From Diplonema japonicum (lineage: Eukaryota > Euglenozoa > Diplonemea > Diplonemida > Diplonemidae): a DNA stretch of 64,000 nt. The stretch is taken from the NCBI GenBank assembly GCA_964019335.1, contig OZ025710.1, forward strand, positions 62,001 through 126,000, read 5' to 3'. This document shows, piece after piece, positions 57,428 through 64,000 of this stretch. The notes beneath the pieces were generated by a model. The model made no database searches, had not been told where the DNA came from, and worked only from the letters and a program-made list of their open reading frames with translations. Made by a program: the position numbers and the translations under genes. Positions within the stretch are counted from its first letter, which is position 1; each line of letters opens with the position of its first letter.

Positions 57428-58540
57428 CTAAGGAAGAATAGGCCTCCCAGAAGGTTCCTGGATCCACCCTGGCGTCGGAGGTTCGTTGTACGAACTGTTC
57501 TCCACCCATGTGGTGCTCCACTCGTACCACCCACTGGAGTACAGCCCAGCAGGCTTTCCGAGAAGCGCGGCAAACAACAACGCAAGCGACGCACGGTACC
57601 CGTTCCCGCAGTAAAAGTACAGAGGCCGGGAGAGGGGGACACTCTTGTTCTCCCACCGAGACATTACAACGTCAGGGAAGAGAAGCCCTGTAGATGTAGT
57701 GTATTCCCCTTGAACAGCATCCCCCCCCCATGTGGAATGAGGTATCCTCCCTACAGCAGTGAGATTGGGATAACCACTAGTGACACCTTCAAACTCATCT
57801 TCTGTTCGAACATCAATTAACGACACTGCTGTTGTGTCCGTGTACCACCGGAGAACATCGTCAAGGGTGAGGAGAATGTTGTCGTTGAAGAAAGGCGTGA
57901 AGTCCGGGTTGGGTTCGGGAGAGTACGGTGTGGTCTCCACAGGGAAGCCCTTGTCCACCCAGATTGAAAACGAACCGTTCATGACCCTGACGTCCTCTAC
58001 ACCAAGATACGTTAAAACAAACCACAAACGGGATGAAAAAATAGCATCGTCGCTGTACACAACGTACGTGCAGTCCTTTGTCTGCAGACCCATCGCAGCA
58101 CCTCTTTTACGAAGCTCGTCTTTTGAAACAAGAAAATAATTGGGGTAACCGGTTTCGTACTGATTGCTGTCGCTGTGTATTGAATGCGGGATATGCCCAG
58201 TGGAGTACGCTGTGTCGTGCCATTGCGTTTCGTATATTATGATTTTTCGAGATTTTTCGTATGGGAAGTCGGTCGGGGGCGGGGCTTGTCCATGTTTCCA
58301 GTTGACTAGTTCGTGGACCCAATCCACGGATACTATTTGAGGGGTTTTTATTGTGTCGCTTTTAGGAGTGGTTTTCTTATCTTCGTTTGTGTGGACCACC
58401 ACTATGGTTAGCACCGTTGATGCCACTAGCAGCATGACCAATGCTGCGATCGTCTTCCTCTTCCTCCACTTCCTTACTTCGGGTGAGGTGCTGTGGGGTG
58501 TTATGAGTCTCGCCTTTTCATTGCAAGCATTTTTGAGCAT
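57428..58540 (-). CDS. Membrane-anchored tandem rhodanese (thiosulfate/3-mercaptopyruvate sulfurtransferase-like), 370 aa
   Basis: I chose the ATG at 58540 (MLKNACNEKARLI), 16 nt after a pyrimidine tract ending CCATAG. A transmembrane helix lies at about residues 30-50 (AALVMLLVASTVLTIVVV). Two rhodanese domains follow. The first, inactive-looking one has IIIYETQWHDTAYSTGHIPH and YVVYSDDAIFSSRLWFVLTY. The second has VSLIDVRTEDEFEGV, VGRIPHSTWGG and the active loop LYFYCGNGYRASLALLF with the catalytic Cys. This is the standard TST/MST two-domain layout, with persulfide chemistry in the C-terminal half. An N-terminal membrane anchor is unusual for the family and suggests an organelle or secretory-pathway location. 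Confidence 0.88.
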   Translation of the reverse strand: MLKNACNEKARLITPHSTSPEVRKWRKRKTIAALVMLLVASTVLTIVVVHTNEDKKTTPKSDTIKTPQIVSVDWVHELVNWKHGQAPPPTDFPYEKSRKIIIYETQWHDTAYSTGHIPHSIHSDSNQYETGYPNYFLVSKDELRKRGAAMGLQTKDCTYVVYSDDAIFSSRLWFVLTYLGVEDVRVMNGSFSIWVDKGFPVETTPYSPEPNPDFTPFFNDNILLTLDDVLRWYTDTTAVSLIDVRTEDEFEGVTSGYPNLTAVGRIPHSTWGGDAVQGEYTTSTGLLFPDVVMSRWENKSVPLSRPLYFYCGNGYRASLALLFAALLGKPAGLYSSGWYEWSTTWVENSSYNEPPTPGWIQEPSGRPILP

Positions 58541-58934
58541 TTTTTCCCCTCCCCCCCTATGGGTGGATGGGTTGGGTGAAAAGAATGAAGGGGGGGAAAG
58601 AAAAAAAAAGGGCAAAAATTGTATTCGACATATATGTAATCATCTGCACACCTCTTTATTTTTCTTTATTTATTTGAAGGTGGGGGGGTGGGCGGCAATT
58701 CAACTAACTGCGGTTGCCAAACAAAAATGTGTGGTTTTAGGAGATATCAATGGAAAAAAAAGAAGAAGAAAGAGGTGTGCAAGATCGGGAGGGGGGGTTA
58801 TTCTCTTTTTTTGTTCTTTCTTTCTTTTTTCGCGTAATTCATAGTCTCCATCTGCCAAAAGAAAATGTTTTTTCTCGTTTTTTTTCGGGGGGAGGGGGCA
58901 TTCCGGACCACTCGTAAGATCAAACCACTAGCTT

Positions 58935-58980
<46 letters not shown>

Positions 58981-60277
58981 CCGAGAAAATAGCAAGAATT
59001 GGTGAATCCTTATATTTATATGTTTCTCTTTTATTCATACCCACATGTAGCCGGAAAAAAAAAAAGAAAAAAAAAAACCACCGGACATCAGTCCTTCCTT
59101 GCCTCCTGTTAGCTAGTCCGATAAGCACCTTACTAGAGCATAAATGCTATTAGAAACCTTTAGGGAAGAAAAAAAAAGGGGGGAACATAGTCACCCTCCC
59201 CCCCCTGTTTCTGTCGCAACTTTCATATATCCGCTTCTCTTTTTTCCTTCTTTTCCTTCTTTCATTTTCCTATACTTCTCTCTCCCCCCCCCTTTTTTTT
59301 TTTTTTCTCTTTTTTTACAGTACTATTTCCCATTTTTTTCCTGCCTTTTTTTTTTCTTTTGGTACAAAAAAAAAAGAAGGGGGGAGGAAGAAAAAAATGA
59401 TTTTTTTTCCCCCTCCATTCTCTTTCGCCTCCTATTTTCCATCTCCCGCATCTTTATCAAAAAAAAAAAAAAAAAAAAAAGCAATCACTCCAATATTGCA
59501 CATGGAAAAAGACAAATAAGGAAATTAGAAGAGAGGGAGGGAATCACAATTGACATGGAAAATGATGTGGCCGAGCGACCGCGGTGCGCGCTCACTTTTT
59601 TTTAAAAAAAAAGAAGATCGGAGTGTGACGGAAAAGAGAAAAAAAATGAGAATAGGAAGAAAGAACAAGAAGGGGTATAATAAGAGAGAACGGGGGAAAG
59701 GTAACATGCCACATGCTAAGCATTCAAAAAAAATTGTTTTGTTTTAAACTACAGACGTACGAACTCTCCTTCTTTTTTTTTTATTCTTTTTCCTTTTCTT
59801 TTTTTTAACTTTACTCGCTTAATTGCTATTTTTACGTTTCTCGGCCCTCTTAATGATTTAATGTTCCGTCCATTTGCCCCCTCCCCCTACCAAACGGGCT
59901 TTTTTTTTTCCAAGGGGAAAAATGCCTACCCATAAAAATCCCGAAAACTACTCCGGGCACCTTGCCACGAGTGTAAGGGGCGATTATAAAAAGAATTTTT
60001 TTTTTTTTACAAAATTCCTCGAAATATACTAGGACGTTATTTATTATATTATTTTTTTTTTCTTCTTCTTTGTGGTGTGTGTCTGTGGCAGAAAAGGAAA
60101 GTGAAATTGTTACACGCGGAAAAAAAAAACACACTTTCTGATGGAGGAAGAAGCTTCTAAAAGCACTCCCACGTTCGGATAATACGCCACTTCCCACTTT
60201 ATTTATTTTATTTAATTTTTTTTTTTAAAAACTGTTTTTTTTTTTTTTTTTTTCAAAATATAAAAAGCCCCTTCTCA
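58541..60277. other. Homopolymer-rich intergenic region, 1.7 kb
   Basis: Includes a very long T run (58937-58980) and many A/T runs. One non-repetitive patch at about 59567-59594 (TGGCCGAGCGACCGCGG) resembles the A-box side of a Leu/Ser tRNA, but no B box or cloverleaf follows. No gene recognised. Confidence 0.6.
58557..58610 (-). promoter_or_regulatory. Predicted trans-splice acceptor for the rhodanese gene
   Basis: On the minus strand a T/C-rich stretch ends in CATCCACCCATAG with AG at 58558-58557; the ATG follows after a short purine leader. Confidence 0.5.
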
Positions 60278-62299
60278 TCAAGGAGCCGCTTCCTTGTTAG
60301 TTTTCATCGTCGGTGCTTTGACTGCCTCAACCTCGAACGGCGCAAACGAAATCTCGCCATTCTCGAACGACAGAGCAACACTTTTTTTTTTTTTTTTTTT
60401 TTTTTAATAAAAACTTTCCCCCCCCTTTCCATACTTGTGGTGGTGCCAAATGGTTCTTCTATGCGACACCGACATCAATGTGATCCCAATGCTCTTCACC
60501 TTCTCATACAAGAGAGCCTCATCGTCAACATGAATAGCTGACGTGCATTCGTCAAGGATGGCAAACTTGGGCTTGTGGTAAAACACCCTTGCAAGCCCGA
60601 TTTTCTGGCGTTCACCACCAGACAGAACGTCCTTCCATTCCTGGACAGACTCGAACCCTTTGTTCTCACGGTCCAGCACATGCTTGCAACGCGCCCATAT
60701 AAGGACTTCTTCAAGCTCCTTATCGGTCATCTTGGACTTCATGTCTGGGTAGATGATCTGGTCACGAAGGCTGCCGTGGACAAGGTACGCTCTCTGCGGG
60801 AGGAAGAAAATATCCTGCGGTTCGGCAGGCCTTGTCATGGTGCCCTCAAACACAGGCCACAGCCCTGCTAGGACACGGAACAGAGAGGACTTCCCGCACC
60901 CGTTCGGCCCTGTGATGAGGCAGTGGTCACCACGTTTCAGCTCGAAGTTCGCCGGCTTCACCAGCTGTTCCCCGTTGGGCGCTACAATCGGGACGTTCTC
61001 GAACCTGATGCACGATGCATCGTGCTTCACCACACCGTGGTACTTTAGAAGGGGGGAATCCTCCTCCATGCCCACCTGCTTGTGGTGGAACTCCCCCTTC
61101 CCGACCTCGTTCAGCACACGGAGAAGCTTTGCCAGTCTACCCGAACGGCCGGACAAATGCGCGATCTCCTTCAGCGACTCCATGAGACGCTCCGTCGAGT
61201 CAGCAGCCGAGCTCATCAGCTTCCTGTTCGTGACGAGGATCTCTGTCGCCTTCCCAGCACCGAGGCCGCCGTTGGAGAGCAGGACAGGCGCTGCGCACAC
61301 GGTCATACCGACGATGCCCCAGATGTACTTCGTGAAGTACCCCTCGTAGATGTTGTAGGGGAAGGCCGCCTCGAGGAGCTTTCTGTTGGCGTCCTGGAGG
61401 GCTTTGTAGCCGGCTTCAAGGCGGGAGCGTTCGACGGCAGCACCGCGGTGGAAGCCGACCTCCTCAGAGTCGGTGACGAGACGGGAATGGCGGGCACGCC
61501 ACTGACCGTCGCGTTCGGCGACGTTGGCGGTGAGACGGCCGAAGGCAGGGCGGAGTGCGTTGAGCGCCTGTGCGGTACCAACAGTTGTGATGCACGCACC
61601 GGCCACAGCACCGGAGCCGACGGACTTCCACAACTCGCCGGTGAAGAGGATACAGTCGAAAACAGGCTTGGCAAGCTGCGAGAAGAGATCAGCAAGCTGC
61701 TGAGAGAACTTATCAACATCATCAGTCAGCATCTGGTCAGGGTTCTCAATCCTATCGTCCATGTTGCCTGACTTGTAATACACCTCGTTGACAAGGTACA
61801 GGTCGTAGAAGTGGCGGGTCAGCTTGGTACGGAAGGAGAAGGCAAGCCTTGTCTGAATGAGCTTGATGAGCGCGTTGCAGACTGCAGCGGGGAGGCCCAG
61901 CAACAACCACAACCCGGACAGCCTAGTGAACTCTCTGAACTTCAGTTCCACCAGACTCTTAATGACCCTCCCGTCCAGGTGTGCAACAACGATGGACAGC
62001 AGTGTCCTCGTTGTCAAGACTGCGATGAACGACATCAAGATGCCCGCTTCCTTGCAGAACATGTTGGGGACAAGGATCTTGACCAGCATCTTTAGGTCCT
62101 CCATGGAGCTGGTACCTATCTTCTTTTTGCCTTTCTCCTTCGATCTTTTTGCGGGGCCGTTCACGAAGCCGAACAGCACGAAGAAGGACCCGATGAAGAG
62201 CAGCCCGAAAAGCTTCTGACTTCTTGTAGATGCCTCCCCATCTTTAGCAGGCGACATCAGCTTCACCAAAGCTTTGGTCCATGTTTGTGCTTCCGGCAT
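60278..62299 (-). CDS. Peroxisomal-type ABC half-transporter, subfamily D, two exons, 655 aa
   Basis: Exon 1 is 62299-60435 and exon 2 is 60380-60278, joined over a 54-nt intron (60434-60381: GTATGG, then a 26-nt A run and AG), phase 2. The N-terminal half is a membrane domain with several helices (TRLSGLWLLLGLPAAVCNAL, YIWGIVGMTVCAAPVLL) and the ABCD-type stretch LVNEVYYKSGNMDDRIENPD. The ATPase domain has Walker A GPNGCGKSSLFRVLAGLWP, signature VLSGGERQKIGLARVFY and Walker B PKFAILDECTSA, then SVSHRRTIWHHH. Splicing adds NVALSFENGEISFAPFEV, matching the normal ABCD ending; unspliced, the protein stops at GKGGESFY. ABCD dimers import fatty acyl-CoAs into peroxisomes (glycosomes in euglenozoans). 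The substrate is inferred from the family. Confidence 0.92.
60381..60434 (-). other. ABCD intron, 54 nt, ending in a poly(A) run
   Basis: The donor is CACAA|GTATGG. The only AG that restores the frame is at the end of a 26-nt A run (AG|TGTTGC). The acceptor therefore lacks a pyrimidine tract altogether. Confidence 0.82.
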
Positions 62300-63149
62300 T
62301 TCTCTTTTTTTTTTAAATGTATAGTATCGTCTCCTTTTTTTTTATATTCGGGTTAACAAGGAAAAATCAGTAACAAGAAAGAATTTCGGGGGGGGTACAC
62401 TGAAGAAAAAAAAAGAAAATAAAAAGCGTGGTGGTAAAGAAAAAAAAAAAGAAAAAAGCCCGTGAAAAAGGAAAAAAAAAGGGGGGGAGTGGGAATGGAA
62501 AGTTCTGGGAAGAATAATAATAAAAAACACACAAGACAGAAGGAAAAGAAAAAGAAAAAGAAAGGAGGTCCTGTTCAAGCCCATGAGTAAAGAGAAAAAA
62601 AAAGGAGGGGGGAATTAAAGAAAAAAAATTAGGAGTGTTAGGTCAATTAAATCAGCTCTTACCAAGCTGGGGAGAGGGCCTTTTTTCTCTTTTTTTTTCT
62701 TTGAGGGTGTGTTTGTGTGTGCAAAAAAAAAAAATTGCAAAAAAAAAGGACCTCCCCCAACCTACCTCCCTGTTCCCCCACTCCTTCCCTTTCTCCTCAC
62801 TGATCCGAAAAAAAACTAAAAAAAAAAAAGGGCATCTGGAAGGGTATAGTAGTTTTTCCCAATCCTTCCTTCACCCATTTCTCCCCTTTTTTTTTGTTCC
62901 AAGGGTTAAACGTACATAAAGGGAGGGGTAGTTATGAAAAAAAAGAAAACACTTTACAAAAAAAAAAAAAATAGAAATAAAAAAAAGTGATCCCCCCTCC
63001 CAATTCATATCCTCCCCGAGGTTTTGGCCGTTCCTTTCCCTTTCTCTTTTTTTTTTTGGTTTTCCTCTTTTTTTCCCCTTTTGTCTTTTTTTTTTTTCTC
63101 TCTCCTCCCGTCCCTCGCCACCAATAATAACATATTATCTCCGCTTTGC
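62300..63149. other. Homopolymer-rich intergenic region, 0.85 kb
   Basis: A, T, G and C runs alternate and short open frames are Lys/Phe-rich. I see no gene in it. Confidence 0.6.
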
Positions 63150-63933
63150 CTATTCGCAGAATGCGAACGGGTAGCTGTGGCCGCCATCGTCGTTCTCCAT
63201 CTCCGGGTCGTAGGTGTCCTATAAAAGAAAAAAATATTTTTTTTTCTCTCCCTCTGTCACTCATACCAGGTAGTTCTTGGACCTGAAGAACTCGTAAGCA
63301 CCCGGAATGTTCTCCTTGACAGGCTGGTAGAAGGGGAGGAAAGACCTCCTGGGCTTCACACCCCACTTTTTCTGGGTGTCCCAATGGCCGAGCTCACCCA
63401 TCTGTATTTTTTTTTTTTTTTTTTTTTTTTTTAAACCATACCTCCTCGTAGAATGAGGCAAAGGGGGAAGGAGTCCCCTTCATGTAGTACCAGGCCGCCT
63501 TCTGGCAGGTGGGGTGGTCCTCACCAAGGGAGCCGATGCAGTGGTTAAGCTGCTGGAGGAGGAAATAGGAGTATTTTGCACGGCAGTATGATACGAGGTA
63601 GCCGTGCTGCTGGAAGTCGGTGAACCCAGGGTTGGTCTCGGGTCTAGGCATGCGGAGTGTTGATGAGTTCACGCAACCTTTGGTCATGGTGACGTTGTCC
63701 AGTGCCCAGCCCGACTTTTCCATGTGGTCGGCGTACTTGGTCTCGTACTTCTCCTTCGCCTTCAGCAGCACCTCCTGCGGACCGTCGGGACCATCTTCCC
63801 CGTACCACTTATCCTCAAACTTCGCAGGGTTGGGTTCAGGTCCGTACGCCGTGTTGTTGATACCAGTGAAGTATGACAGGAAGGTCACCGGCTGCGCCTT
63901 CCCGCAGACCACACTCTCACGCTTCTCACCCAT
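63150..63933 (-). CDS. Small protein with a Cys pattern, possibly mitochondrial, three exons, 231 aa
   Basis: Exons are 63933-63442, 63401-63267 and 63218-63150, all phase 0. Introns of 40 nt (GTATGGTTT, A run, TACAG) and 48 nt (GTATGAGTG...TTTTATAG) share the local donor. Exon 1 has YCRAKYSYFLLQQLNHC followed ten residues later by CQKAAWYYMKGTPSPF, a spaced-Cys helical pair reminiscent of CHCH-type small mitochondrial subunits such as complex I accessory subunits. Exon 2 is MGELGHWDTQKKWGVKPRRS plus FLPFYQPVKENIPGAYEFF, and exon 3 ends DGGHSYPFAFCE. The style suggests an accessory respiratory-chain subunit. The spacing is not standard CX9C, so this is only a suggestion. The gene structure itself is well supported. 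Confidence 0.72.
63219..63266 (-). other. Intron 2 of the small cysteine-protein gene, 48 nt
   Basis: The donor is TACCTG|GTATGA and the acceptor TTTATAG|GACACC, phase 0. Confidence 0.78.
63402..63441 (-). other. Intron 1 of the small cysteine-protein gene, 40 nt
   Basis: The donor is GAGGAG|GTATGG and the acceptor AATACAG|ATGGGT, with a long A run filling the intron. Phase 0. Confidence 0.8.
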
Positions 63934-63963
63934 GTTGGAGTTCTTTTTAGGTCTTTTGCCCTG

Positions 63964-63994
<31 letters not shown>

Positions 63995-64000
63995 CCCCGC

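Noticed and set aside
1-64000. rRNA, tRNA, spliced-leader RNA genes, CRISPR arrays or bacterial operons
   Set aside because: I scanned for tRNA B boxes, rRNA-like blocks and regular direct repeats with spacers and found none; gene content is eukaryotic.

Overview
This window is nuclear DNA of a eukaryotic protist. Every recognisable gene lies on the minus strand, so it reads as one unidirectional cluster from about 63.9 kb down to position 1. Products include eukaryote-specific proteins (Get3/TRC40, a DH-PH RhoGEF, a FAN1 nuclease, a DHX29-like DEAH helicase, a peroxisomal-type ABCD half-transporter, a Sec14 protein). Intergenic gaps are short or packed with A/T homopolymers. Several genes begin directly after a pyrimidine-rich tract plus an AG, as expected for spliced-leader trans-splicing. 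A few genes also carry very short GT-AG cis-introns (37-74 nt), most with a GTATG donor. One-way clusters, likely trans-splicing and sparse cis-introns suggest a euglenozoan, most plausibly a diplonemid. The lineage is an inference; no rRNA or spliced-leader RNA gene was found to settle it.

Layout from the left. 1-5.8 kb is a LINE-type retrotransposon. ORF1 ends in a Cys cluster, and ORF2, which runs off the left edge, has the order OTU protease, AP endonuclease, reverse transcriptase. The two are in the same frame, separated by a single TGA. 6.0-12.5 kb holds a small basic protein, a RhoGEF, a LIM-like zinc protein and an EEP-domain protein. 12.5-14.5 kb is homopolymer desert. 14.5-18.3 kb has an eight-helix membrane protein, a coiled-coil protein and an intron-containing Get3 without the usual CxxC. 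19.5-31.5 kb is one coiled-coil gene of about 4,000 codons with near-identical internal duplications. 31.6-37.1 kb is a dense set: two unknown proteins, a WDR53-like protein and a three-exon alpha-carbonic anhydrase. 37.6-39.4 kb is a decayed piggyBac transposon with TTAA duplications and terminal inverted repeats.

39.6-52.0 kb carries a ubiquitin-like/B-box/ankyrin protein, FAN1, a glutamine-rich protein and the DHX29-like helicase. 52.7-58.5 kb has a Sec14 protein with a CaaX-like tail, a membrane-anchored methyltransferase, an ARM-like protein and a membrane-anchored tandem rhodanese. 60.3-63.9 kb has an ABCD transporter and a three-exon small cysteine protein, each of whose ends is only recovered by splicing.

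The host genes do not form a pathway; as in other polycistronic genomes, neighbours look functionally unrelated. The most novel content is the OTU-APE-RT retrotransposon with its same-frame TGA, the recurrent short-intron signature, the piggyBac relic, and unusual domain combinations (Sec14 + possible Ubl + CaaX; Ubl + B-box + ankyrin).
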